From Primulina eburnea (Eukaryota > Streptophyta > Magnoliopsida > Lamiales > Gesneriaceae), in NCBI RefSeq assembly GCF_022965805.1, contig NC_133110.1:34348317-34412316 (forward strand): DNA of 64,000 nt, given 5' to 3'. Shown piece after piece: positions 53,562-64,000 of the stretch. The translations under genes were made by a program, and so were the position numbers. Below the pieces are notes generated by a model. That model was not told where the DNA came from, made no database searches, and saw nothing but the letters and a program-made list of their open reading frames with translations. The first letter of the stretch is position 1; every line of letters starts with the position of its first letter.

Positions 53562-56500
53562 TTACTCGCTAGCTTTTCCCATTTCCTCCCTCATAAAATA
53601 AGGCTTGAGATACTTGCCATTTATGCATCTTTTGTGTGGATGCCCATCTAAACTTGATAGCCAATATGCATTTTCGTCTAACACCTTATGTACTTTGAAT
53701 GGTCTCTCCCAATTGGGAGACCATTTGCTCAGCTCCCTATCCTTCGTTCCTAAGGCACTATAGCCTTCCACACTATTTCCCCTTCATGGAAGCTTTTCTT
53801 GTTAACTCTTTTGTTGTAAATTCTCGCAACTTTATGTTTCTGTAATAGCAGAGCATTGTACGCTTGGATTCTCAGCTCATCCAGTTCTCCGTATTCATCT
53901 TCTTGGACGACCTCAATTCCATAGGTGTCCCATGGTTCCTCCTCTTCTAATTTGTTCAGTACCTCCTGCACATGCGCCTTCCATATAGAGGTTGCAGCTA
54001 CCTCTTTTCCCTTGTGGTTCATTTCAATCATCAACCTCCTCAATTAGCGGTTGAATTATCGGCCTAGGCGGCACGATAACAGTAGGCTTGAGGATTCTTT
54101 CCAACACCGAGCTTGGAGTTGGTGTTTTCATGTACAATGGACTTTCTTTCTTGCTATTACTACGAATTTTTATAGGCCCAAAATCCCCATCGTAATATCT
54201 GGCTTCCACTTCACTTGCACTTGTTTGGAACGGCTGTCTATCTTCTTCTACAACCTCCACATCATTCCCTTTCCAAAATAACAACAGTTGGTGCATTGAG
54301 GATGGGATGCACTGGTTTGCATGGATCCAATCTCTGCCTAACAACGCTTGGAAGTTGGCAGAGTAGTTCACAACAAAAAATGCACATAAAGATGAGATGG
54401 TCCCTACAGTAACATCAGCGGGGAGTACTCCAATGATCTTGGTGGTTTCTCCGGTAAACGCAGCAACCGAAACTTCCGAAGGAATCAAGTCTTCTTCAGC
54501 TTTGCCCAGATTTCTTAACATTCTTACTGGAAGAACATTCACAGCTGAACCATTGTCAATCAACACCCTCGACAGTGGCTTCCCATTCAAGTGGACTTTG
54601 ATGTACAACGGCCTTATGTGCTTGGTCATGGCCGATGTAGGCTTTTCAAGTATCACTTGTTTAGGCTTACTCGGGTGATCTTCCTTGATAATCACTCTTG
54701 AACTCCCTTCAGGGAGTTTATTTGCTTGCGCTGATTCCTTGGGCATCAACTCCCCATTCTCTTCTTCCATCATTTTAAATCTCTCTGGTAGTATCACCAC
54801 TCCTGTGGCACAATCCACTGTGATGTGAAACTCTCCAACGCAAAAATTGATTGTTTTTTCTCTTTGATCATCCTCTTCGCTTAACAAATCATCGTCATCT
54901 TCCACAAACTTATCTTCAGTAGCCGTTCTTCCAAACTTAGATTTACTCCCCACTGGCTCCCTGGAGACTGAAACATCAATTGTGGGTTCATTTCTCAACT
55001 TAGCGGACTCCTCTCTTCTTGCAATAGCTTTTTCTCTCAACAGCTGTCTCTTTTGAGTCCTAGTCGGTGGCCTAGGGAACTTTTTGTGTTTGGCCACTCT
55101 CCAAGACTCACTGAACTCCCCTCTGGCTGGAAGGACGTATCTCGGCTTTGCTCTCAGGCTCTCAATCACTTTTCCTTTTGAGATTTCATATGCACGCCGC
55201 TCCATGCACTGATCAGCTGATACTTTCCTGGTTTCCACCTTTCGTGACTCAACTCTACGTATGTTTCGCCTGTCTGAGTATCTCTGTTGCTGATCACGTG
55301 ATGATTCCCCTCTAAACTTTTGATTCTCAAGCACTGGTCTTTCAAGGAAATGCTGGTTCCTCGGCCGATAGGCCGCGGATTCACCGACATTTCTAGGGAA
55401 ACGCTGCTGAACTGTTCGCATTCGATCAGCAATACACCTTCCATGAGCTTCAAACAATTGACCCTTTGGAATCCAGTATTTCTTGATTACTCGGTCTTTC
55501 ACTGCAAAAGATCGGCTTCTTTTCTCATTGAGAAGATCCCTCAAATCTGTCACATTCACATTAACCAAAGCCACTGGGGAAAAAGGATCATCATCCACCG
55601 CCATAGACTCTTGTTTGTTAGGGAATTTAACAACTCCCTTGTTAATTCTATCCTGCAAAATGTTCTTGAACGCCCAACAAGATTTAGTAGCATGATTGTA
55701 GGAGTTGTGGTACTTACAATACTCTCGTCCTTTCAGTTCTTCTATGGGTGGCATCATGTGATCAGCTAGAAAGTGATGAATTTTTCTTTTACCAAGAAAT
55801 CAAAAACTTCCTCGGTCTTTGATACATCAAATGTATACTGCATGTCTTTGGGTAGTTGGGAGTTGTTCTTCTTTTCAAGTTCTGTTGGCTTCTTTTTTAG
55901 CAGAGGAACTGTGCAAGACCCAGCTGATCGAATCTCTGCCAATGCCACGTCTTCCACCTCCTGATAATAAGACCCTATAGCAGTTTTCTTCTTGTATGAC
56001 TCTTCTCGCAAGAGTTCTTCGTATTCAGCCACTTTGGCGGCTAGCTCAAAGAAATCCCTGAACTCCATACCTTGGAATTTCTTCCTAATTCAAAATCCAG
56101 CCTTTTTTGTGCCATCTTCACGAATTTGATCTCAGGTAGGAATACCTTACACCTATTCTTTATCTTCTTGAACCTGTCTATGAAATATTCCACAGACTCT
56201 CCTTTCTTTGAGTGACTCTGGATAAGTCGGCAACGCACAGTTCTGGCTCTGTGCTATAGAATTGAATGTGAAATTGTATTTTCATCTCTTGCCAACTCAT
56301 CACTGAATTTCTGGGGAGTGAAGCATACCAAGCGAAGGCCGTCCCAGTGATGGAATTCGGGAATAGCCGCAACTTTAGATTGTTGAAATTCTCCAAGTTG
56401 GCTAATTCCCCGCACTGGATGGTGAATATGGCTATATGTTCCATGCTCGATTGGCCATCCTCCCCACAGAATAGGCTGAAATCATGAACTCTATAACCCC

Positions 56501-57270
56501 TTGGATATGAGTTATTCACGTCTATGTATTCTGGATAGGGTTTGTGGAATTCTGGGCGGCCTATCTGCCTCAAGGCCGGCCCATATAGCTCTTGAACAGC
56601 CTCTCTCACCATTTCTGGGTCAACCGCGTGAATGTTTCGAGCTGGAAAGCCCCCATCTACTCCTTGATAATCCATGTGTGACATATCTTCATACGTTCCC
56701 GGTTGATACAGAGGATTTGTTACGCTGCTTCGAACTCCCCACTCCATGAGCACGTGAATATGGCTGAGCCCTCCCTCCTAGGGTTTCTTCTCTCTTGTGA
56801 GGTGGTGTATACCTTCTTTCTGGCTGATTTGGGAGAGTAAACTCCGGGCGGCGAGGATCGTCAACCCTTGAGTTTCCAACTCCCTGGTCAAAGTCAGGGA
56901 CCTGGTTATTTCCCTGGACTTGGTTGCTTCCTTCTTTCTCCTTTATGCTATGCTCTTTGTCGGTTGACTGGTTCGGTTTACCCAATACTGTCTTCAAGCA
57001 ATCAGACACAGCCTTGGACAGTGCTTGTGATATTTCTTCCATTTTCATCGCAGTCAATTCTTCAACCAAACGGTTTGAAATATGAGCATACATCTCTCGA
57101 ACATTACTTGGATGCAAATCCAACTCCCTGGTCGGCTCTTCAGCGGCCGGAGCGGCCGGCTGCTTTGTCAGTGGAGCGTGAACCTCTTCCTGGCTTGGTT
57201 GAGACTCCCCATCCCCTTGATTGACGTTTTCTTTTCTTCTTGGCGGCATAGTGATGGTCCCACTGGGCAT
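53562..57270 (-). pseudogene. element E gag-protease joined to integrase C-terminus
   Basis: Starts MPPRRKENVNQG near 57250. The Gag N-terminus (to 56689) and capsid (56753-56178) contain the PEYIDVNNSYPRGYRVHDFS, MEHIAIFTIQCGELANL and FAWYASLPRNSVMSWQEM segments. After a shift, 56238-55766 gives the MAQKRLDFELG region. The 577-codon frame 55757-54024 carries a Cys/His cluster (YCKYHNSYNHATKSCWAF), a basic region and the protease with RVLIDNGSAVNVLP and LLGRDWIH. At about 53890 the reading jumps to RIQAYNALLLQKHKVARIYN and the integrase C-terminal WERPFKVHKVLDENAYWL segment (to 53562). In a full-length relative RT-RH-IN lie at this junction. Confidence 0.88.
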
Positions 57271-57280
57271 GCCAAAAATA

Positions 57281-57943
57281 TGTTTGCACAATATTTGATT
57301 TGCGGGCGTGCCAGATGCGAAAATGCACCAATTTGTGTGAAAATGATAAAATCTAACTTCTAAATATTCAAACGACGTGAATTCTAAATTCGACCGTCAG
57401 TTATAGTCTGCTAAAACAAATGCAATGCGAAAAATAAAGAAAACTATTGGAAATTGATGCAAATAAACCCCTGACATGATTTTTAATTTACAAAACTGTA
57501 GGAATTCATCAAAGACATGAAAAATATAATAAATTGTTGCTGAAATCTAGAATGAGAAGACGTAAAATGCTAGAAATATACTGAAACGCTTGAAAAAACT
57601 ATCGCTTGAAGATTGAATTTTTGCAGAGAGTATTTTTGCAGATTTTTGCTGAGTTGAGTTGTCTGTTGTGTTGTCTTTAGAGTTCTTTGCCGATCTCTTT
57701 TTCTTTCCAGTGTTGTGCCGTTTCTTTCCACTCCCCCATGAGCCCATGATTTTTCCCACTCATGCCACGATTTCCACTTGTCCTCCCACGTTCTTTTTCC
57801 TTCTCCGCGCTCAGTGACCAGTTCTGAATCAATTAAAAATCAATCTGCCACACTTGATGGGCCTATATAATTCAAGTGGGCTTGTAATTAAATTGGACTT
57901 CTATAATTAAATTGGGCTTCTATAATTAATTATTTTTAGCCCG
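57281..57943 (-). repeat. 5' LTR of element E
   Basis: Begins TGTTTGCACA next to the primer-binding region. The outer end stops at TTTTTAGCCC, missing the terminal AAACA present in the other LTR. Confidence 0.85.
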
Positions 57944-57964
57944 AAGAGATGCATAAGCTGCCAT
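57944..57964 (-). pseudogene. start codon segment of the NLR relic
   Basis: The reverse complement reads ATG GCA GCT TAT GCA TCT C, the MAAYAS start shared with the intact NLR. It abuts the right LTR of the Tat-like element, showing that the element split the relic after about seven codons. Flank alignment with 27600-27621 supports continuity. Confidence 0.85.
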
Positions 57965-58941
57965 TGTTGATTTCTCACTTGCCCAAAATTAATCTGTGAT
58001 TTCTTGCACCAACGTTGACTTATTATTGTGCAAAAGCTGCAGCCAATTACACTGGCCCATATTATCATTTTTAGAAATATATTTTTCTAATTAAATAAAT
58101 AATATACATTATATTTTAATGAGATATATTAGATAATTTAAAATTTAATTAGTTGTTGCTTACACCACTGTAATTTGTGAATATACCAAAAAATACATGT
58201 GCTTTTCATCTCTAAACTCAATTAAAAACATATATATATAAATATACATACATACATATATATTCCTTAATTTGATTTAAAAAAAATAAAATAATAACTT
58301 GGGTTTCTTTTTAATTTTATGTCGACTTTTTCCCATTCCTTTTAAAAAAAACGAGAGGGTTGTGGAACAAAGCCGATTACTTGCATCAATTTTATTGGCC
58401 CAAAGAGACTTTCCCGCCTCATTAACAGAACGAGCTGCAGATGGTCGATTCAAGACAATCCACTAAGATTTGGGCCGAGAACTGTTCTTTTCCAACAAGG
58501 CCTCCTTATCTATTTAAGAGTCAAATTGAAATTGTGAGTCTGAAAAAACCGAGTCCCTATCATGATGAAAGAATGGTAAATGACTCTTGTATTTTCTTCG
58601 GCTGATTTACTACAGCCTACCAATGGAATTGATCCAAGTGTTGGTATTTCTCCAACAACATATGCTTGACTTCTCTCGCACAACCTAGGTCGTCTCTTTT
58701 AAAAAAAATTTACATGAAAGTGGTTACGAGGATGGGTAGGCTTTTATTTAAAAAAATTAGATTCAAATGTGTTAAATCGACATTTAATTCCCGACATCAT
58801 TATTGAAAATTGATCTCTTTCAAGAAAAACTTGACACCATGATGGCCTAAACAACTTTATTACTTTGTTTCTTTCACACACATACACGTATATATAGGAT
58901 CTCACACTTAATAATATATAATGTGTGTGTGTAATACATAT
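57965..58941. other. upstream flank of the NLR relic, AT-rich
   Basis: The first tens of bases align loosely with the upstream flank of the intact NLR gene (both have GTTGACTTTA/GTTGACTTAT). The rest is AT-rich with ATATAC runs. No gene is recognisable. Confidence 0.5.
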
Positions 58942-59605
58942 TGTTTGGGCTAAAATAAAATTAGACAAGCCCAAATTAAATTAAACAAGCCCAGGTAAAT
59001 TATGCAAGCCCATCAAGTATAGCAGATCAAATCCTATTAATTTAAACTGATCACGAGACGTTGAGAGAGAGAAAATCGTGGGAGGAGAGAGAGAAATCGT
59101 GGAATGAAAGCAGAAGAACGTGGATAATGGGGGAGTGGAGAAGAACTGTACAATGGCTAGGAAGAAAATGGGGCATAGGCCAACACAGAAAGACACACAA
59201 CTCTCCGCACAAAAATCTGCAAAAAGCTCTCTATTAATTTTCAGTTTTCAACCATTAGTTTTCAAGTTTTCCAGTAGTTGTTCTAGCATTCTAGGTCTTC
59301 TCGTTTTAGACTTCAGCAATAATTTATTATATTTTTCATGTTTTGATGAATTCCTACAGTTTTTGTAAATTCAAAATCATGTTAGGGGTTTATTTCCATC
59401 AATTTCCAATAGTTTTCTTCATTTTGGCATTGTATTTGTTTTAGGAGACTAGAACTGATGGCCGAATTTAGAATTCACATCGCTTGAATAGTTAGAAGTT
59501 AGATTTTATTGTTTTTCACACAAGTTGGTGCAACTTCGCACATGGCACACCCGCAAATATCAATATTGTGCAAATAATTTTTGGCACGCCCGGTGGGACA
59601 TTACT

Positions 59606-62600
59606 ATGCCGCCAAAAAGGAAAGAAAACGTCAATCAGGAAAGTGGGGAGTCTTTGGTTAATCAAGAGGGAACTCAGATTCCACAGCCAGAACCACTTGT
59701 TGTTGAACCACAGGCCGAAGAAGTGGATCTGCATGCTCCTACTACATACAATCAAGTTTCAAACAGCGTGATGGAAGAAATTGACTGCTGTAAAGATTGA
59801 GGAAATTTCACAGGCGTTATCTAAGACAATGTCTGACTGTTTGAAGACCCTTATGAGTAAACCGAATCAGTCTATCCGAAGAGGGCAAAATACTACTGTC
59901 AAAGAGGCTGATCAGGGAAGCAACCAAGTCCCTGAATTTAACCAGGGAGTAGGAAACTCAAGGGCTCGTGATCCCCGCCGCCTAGAGTTCACTCTCCCAA
60001 GTCAACCAGAAAGAAGGTATACACTACTTCACAGGAGAGAAGAGACCTTAGGGGGGAGAGCCCAACCATATTCACGTGCTCATGGAGTGGGGAGCTCGAA
60101 ACAACCAGTTACTCAAGTGTACAGCGTGACAAATCCTCTGTACCAACCAGGAGCTTATGATGACATATCACACATGGATTATCCAGGAGTAAATGGGGGC
60201 TTCCCAGGAGGTAATATTGGTTTAAATGCAGGGTTTCAAACTCGGGGGCAAACTATTATCACCATCCACTCCCCAACAGAAATGCAACAATGATCGATCC
60301 TGATGTGGTGAGGGAAACTGGTCAAGAGCTGTATGGGCCGGGTTTGAGACAGATAGGCTGCCCAGAGTTCCACAAACCATATCCAGACTACATAGATGTG
60401 AATAACCCGTACCCAATGGGTTACAGAGTTCATGATTTCAGTTTATCTCTGGGGAGGATGGCCAGTCCAGCATGGAACACATAGCCAGGTTTACCATCCA
60501 GTGCGGGGAATTAGCCAACTTGGAGAACTTCAACAATTCAAAGTTGCGGCTATTCTCGAATTCTCTCACAGGGACTACATTTGCGTGGTATGCCTCACTC
60601 CCCAGAAATTCAGTGATGAGTTGGCTAGAGATTAAAAGACAATTTCACATCCAATTCTATATAATAGAACCAGAAGTGTGTATTGCCAAAATAAAGGAGA
60701 ATCTGTAGAGTCTTTTATCGACATGTTCAAAAAGATGAAGAATAGGTGCAAGGTGTTCTTATTTGAGACCGAGTTCGTGAAGATGGCACAAAAAAGGCTG
60801 GATTTTGAATTAAGGAAGAAATTCCAAGGTATGGAGTTCATGGACTTCTTTGAGCTGGCTGCCAAAGTTGCTGAATACGAAAAACTGTTGCGGAAAGAGT
60901 CATACAAAAAGAGAACTGCTATGGTGTTTTATTATCAGGAGGTCGAAGATGTGGTATTGGCAGAAATTCAATCAGCTGGTTCTTGCACAGTTCCCCTACT
61001 AAAAAGAAGCTGGCAGAACCTGAAAAGAAAAACAGCTCTCAACTCCCCAAAGATATGCCGTATACATTTGATGTGTCAAAGACCGAGGAAGTTTTTGATT
61101 TTTTCGTAAAAGAAAAATTCATCACCTTTTCACCTGATCACAGGATGCCACCCAAAGAAGAGCTGAAAGGTCGAGAGTATTGTAAGTGCCACAACTTTTT
61201 CCCCCAGTAGATTTGGTTAATGTGAATGTGACAGATTTGAGGGATCTTCTCAATGAGAAAAAAAGCCGATCCTTTGCAGTGAAAGACCGAATAATCAAGA
61301 AATGTTGGGTCCCTAAGGGTCAATTGTTTGAAGCTCGTGGAAGGCATAGTTCTAATCGAGTAAGAACAGTTCAGCAGCGTTTCCCCAGAAATGTTGGTGA
61401 ATCCACGGCCTGTCGGCCGAGGAACCAACATTTCTTCAAGAGACCAGTGCGTGAGAATCAGGGGTTCAGAGGGGAATCATCTCGTGAGCAGTACCAGAGA
61501 TACTCAGACAGGAGAAACATATGTAGAGTTGAGTCGCAAAGGGTGGAAACTAAGAAAGTATCAGCTGATCAAGACAGAGAGCGGCATGCATATGAAATCT
61601 CAAAAGAAAAAATGATTGAGAGCAGGAGAGCAAAGCCCAGGTACGTCCTTCCAGCTAGAGGTGAGTTCATTGAGTTGGAGGGTGGCCAAACACAAAAAGT
61701 TCCCTAGGCCATCGACTAGGACTTAGAAGAGACGGCTGTTGAGAGAAAGAGCTATTGTAAGAAGAGAAGAGTCGGCTAAATTGAGAAAAGAACCCACAAT
61801 CGATATTCCAGTCACAAGGGATCAGGTGGGGAGTAATTCCAAGTTTGGAAGATCGGCTACTGAGAATAAGCTAGCAGACGATGATGATGATCTGTTAAGT
61901 GAGGAGGATGATCAAAGAGGAAAAACAATCAATTTTTGCGTTGAAGAGTTTCACATCACTGTGAATTGTGCCACAAGAGTGATGATACTACCAGAGAGAT
62001 TTAAAATGATGGAAGAAGAGAACGGGGAGTTGATTCCCAAGGAATCAGTGCAAAAGAGAGATCATACAAATAAACTCCTTGAAAGGAGTTCAAGAGTGAT
62101 TATAAAGGAGGATCACCCAAATAAGCCTAAACAAGTGATACTTGAGAAGCCTACACCGGCCATGACCAAGCATATAAGGCCGTTGTACATCAAAGCCCAC
62201 GTGAATGAGAAGCCAGTGTCTAGGGTTTTGATTGACAATGATTCAGCTGTGAATGTTCTTCCAGTATGAATGTTAAAAAGTCTGGGCAAAACTGAAGAGG
62301 ACTTAATTCCTACAGAAGTTTCGGTTGCTGCATTTACAAGGAAAACCACCAAGACCATTGGGGTATTCTCTGCTGATGTTACTGTAGGGAGCGTGTCGTC
62401 TTTGTGTGTATTTTTCGTGGTAAACTCGTCCGCCAACTTCCAATCGTTGTTAGGCAGAGATTGGATCCATGCAAACCAGTGCATCCCATCCTCAATGCAC
62501 TAGGTGTTGTTATTTTGGAAAGAGGACGATGTGGAGTTTGTAGAAGCGGATGGACAGCCCTTTCAGACAAGTTCAAGTGCAGTTGAGGCTAGATATTACA

Positions 62601-62750
62601 ATGGGGATTTTGGGCCCATCAAAGTTCGTAGCAATAGTAAAAAAAAAAAAAATCAATTGTACATGCAAACACCAAATCCAAGCTCGGTGTTGGAAATAAT
62701 CCTCAAGCCTACTGTTATCGTGCCGTCTAGGCCGATAATTATCCTCTGAT
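59606..62750 (+). pseudogene. element F gag-protease, decayed
   Basis: ATG 59606 (MPPKRKENVNQES) corresponds to the start in element E. The Gag frame shifts near 59780, 60290, 60470 and 60690. Capsid segments include HKPYPDYIDVNNPYPMGYRVHDF and RFTIQCGELANLENFNN. Near 61195 about 45 codons are missing relative to E, which removes the Cys/His cluster. The following region and protease (61739-62503) include RPLYIKAHVNEKPVSRVLIDND and LLGRDWIHANQ. A TGA replaces a codon at 62267. Non-functional. Confidence 0.87.
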
Positions 62751-62935
62751 TGAGGAGGTTGATGATTGATTTGAACCAAAAAGGAAATGAGGTAGCTGCA
62801 ACCTCTATATGGAAGGCACATGTTCAACAATTACTGAACAAATTAGAGGAGGAGGAAGCATGGGACACCTACGGAACGGAGGTTGTCCAAGAAGAAGAAT
62901 ACGAAGAGAATTAACTCCAAGTTGATGAATTTTTT

Positions 62936-64000
62936 ATGGCGCCATCTCAAATGGAAGATGGCCAACACGAAGTACAAGACCCGTTGGAAGAGATTAATTT
63001 GGGGGAGCTTGAGAATCCAAAAGTGGTGTATGTGAGTAAGCTACTGGAAGAGCAATTGAAGCAGGATTTGATCAATATGCTGAAGGAATACAAAGATTGT
63101 TTTGCATGGAGTTATGATGACATACCAGGGTTAGACCGAAAATTGGTCGAACACCGACTTCCACTCAAAGAAGGTTTCAAACCATTTCAACAGCCATCTC
63201 GTCGCATGTCAAAAGAAGTCGAGTTGCAAGTGAAAGAAGAAGTTGAGAAATTGTTAAAGGCCAAATTTATAAAACCAATCAGATATACCGAATGGCTTTC
63301 GAACATTGTGCCAGCCATGAAAAAGAATGACAAGGTCAGAATATGCATCGACTTCCGAGACTTGAACTGTGCAACTCCCAAAGATGTGTATGTGATGCCG
63401 ATACCTGATATGTTGATTGATTCAGTGGCTAGACATGAGTTGTTATCTTTCATAGATGGATTCTCGAGCTACAAGCAGATCAAAATTGCAGAGACAGACA
63501 CTCACAAAACAGCATTCAGATGCCCATGAGCTGTTGGTATGTTTGAGTGGCTTGTCATGTCATTCGGGCTAAAAAAACACAGGAGCCACGTATCAAAGGA
63601 CTATGAACTCGATCTTTCATGATATGATAGGACTTCATATTGAAGTATATATAGACGATATTGTTATGAAATCTAAACAAGTTGTTGATCACATCGAGCA
63701 TTTGAGGAAGAGTTTCCAAAGAATGAGGCAACATGAGTTGACGTTAAACCCATTGAAGTGTGCTTTTGGTGTGAAAGATGGAAACTTTTTGGGATTTCTG
63801 GTACATCATAGGGGATTTGAGGTGGATAAGAACAAAGCCAAACCTATTATGGAAGCAAATCCACCCAAGAACAAGAAAGAGTTACAACGTTTTTTTGGGC
63901 AAGTAAATTACTTGAGGCGTTTTATCTCTAACCTTGCAGGGAAAATAAAGGAGTTCTTACAATTTCTGAAGCTCAAAGATGGCGGGGAGTTCAAATGGGA
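62936..64000 (+). pseudogene. element F reverse transcriptase (partial)
   Basis: 62936-63529 reads as the linker and N-terminal RT: YKDCFAWSYDDIPGLD, VEHRLPLKEGFKPFQQPSRRM, WLSNIVPAMKKNDKVRICIDFRD and GFSSYKQIKIAETDTHKTAF. A TGA at 63527 and a shift interrupt the next block, where the catalytic box reads YIDDIVMKS (about 63649-63675). LTLNPLKCAFGV, FLGFLV and RRFISNLAGK follow up to the window end. The order and motifs are those of Ty3/gypsy RT. The downstream RNase H and integrase would be outside the window. Confidence 0.9.

Larger units (their letters stand above)
50285..57943 (-). mobile_element. Tat-like Ty3/gypsy element E, lacking RT-IN core
   Basis: The left LTR 50285-50949 runs TGTTTGCACA...AGCCCAAACA. 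The right LTR, 57281-57943, lacks the last bases, apparently through a small deletion at its outer end. The flanks are AGAAG on the left and GAAG(AG) on the right, a TSD trimmed by that deletion. On the minus strand: 5' LTR, TGGCATGCCCAGTGGGA primer-binding-site-like sequence near 57258-57274, Gag, protease, a direct jump to the integrase C-terminus, then a 2.6-kb 3' region with tandem repeats and an antisense exon-like block, a polypurine tract and the 3' LTR. RT, RNase H and the integrase core are absent. Gag and the related copy at 58942 suggest a Tat/Ogre-like clade. Confidence 0.88.
58942..64000 (+). mobile_element. Tat-like Ty3/gypsy element F, same family as E, runs off the window
   Basis: The 5' LTR 58942-59576 starts TGTTTGGGCT and ends near GTGCAAATA, the reverse of the LTR of element E with many changes. 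TGGCACGCCCGGTGGGA (59582-59598) follows as the primer-binding-site-like sequence. Gag, protease and reverse transcriptase follow on the plus strand, and the RT is still open at the window end. Element E lies about 1 kb to the left in the opposite orientation, so the two 5' LTRs face each other. Coding is decayed by many shifts, so this copy is older than E or has been under no constraint for longer. Confidence 0.9.

Overview
The window looks like a repeat-dense intergenic or pericentromeric stretch of a dicot nuclear genome. Sequence evidence: plant LTR retrotransposons of both superfamilies, a Cassandra TRIM carrying a 5S rRNA-like domain, PIF/Harbinger, MULE and hAT elements, spliced host exons, and a coiled-coil NLR of the late-blight R1-like type. 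That NLR type is common in asterids, so an asterid (perhaps Lamiales) host is my inference, not something the sequence proves. Only two host genes are visible with confidence: the 3' exons of a VPS26C (DSCR3-like) retriever subunit at 10.07-11.55 kb (+), and one intact R1-like CC-NB-ARC-LRR gene at 24.99-27.62 kb (-). A second R1-like NLR survives as a relic at 49.84-50.28 kb and 57.94-57.96 kb. It has lost about 500 internal codons and was later split by a retrotransposon.

Layout: 0.16-6.23 kb, an old Ty3/gypsy LTR hit by a very young, internally deleted gypsy element (1264-4365, TSD TAACA) and by two nested hAT MITEs (4795-5859 and, inside it, 4922-5468). 6.2-9.8 kb, gag and gag-PR-RT remnants of one gypsy family in opposite orientations, forming a long inverted repeat. 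10.07-11.55 kb, VPS26C exons. 12.9-15.8 kb, a decayed Harbinger with a 350-bp TRIM inside its transposase. 16.4-24.5 kb, a second Harbinger split by an LTR element that encodes only Gag and protease (16629-21533). 24.99-27.62 kb, the NLR gene. 28.69-32.83 kb, a MULE with a FAR1-like transposase gene and terminal repeats built from arrays of palindromes. 33.33-38.35 kb, a second Gag-protease-only element. 38.9-48.66 kb, a Ty1/copia relic that has received a Cassandra, a large solo LTR, and a small solo LTR itself hit by another copia. 49.8-57.96 kb, the NLR relic split by a Tat-like gypsy element lacking its RT-IN core. 58.94-64.0 kb, a second copy of that Tat-like family in head-to-head orientation, running off the window inside its RT.

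Most of the sequence is therefore a readable insertion stratigraphy. Exact 5-bp or 8-bp target-site duplications fix nine insertions, and LTR divergence orders several of them. The parts I find most worth following are: the Gag-PR-only elements with hairpin-unit arrays and fast-changing GC-rich tracts that carry antisense reading frames; the MULE ends made of tandem palindromes; the copia deletion derivative that kept one frame across two deletions; the antisense CT-rich leader plus Ala/Ser-rich exon inside the Tat-like element; and the NLR relic.
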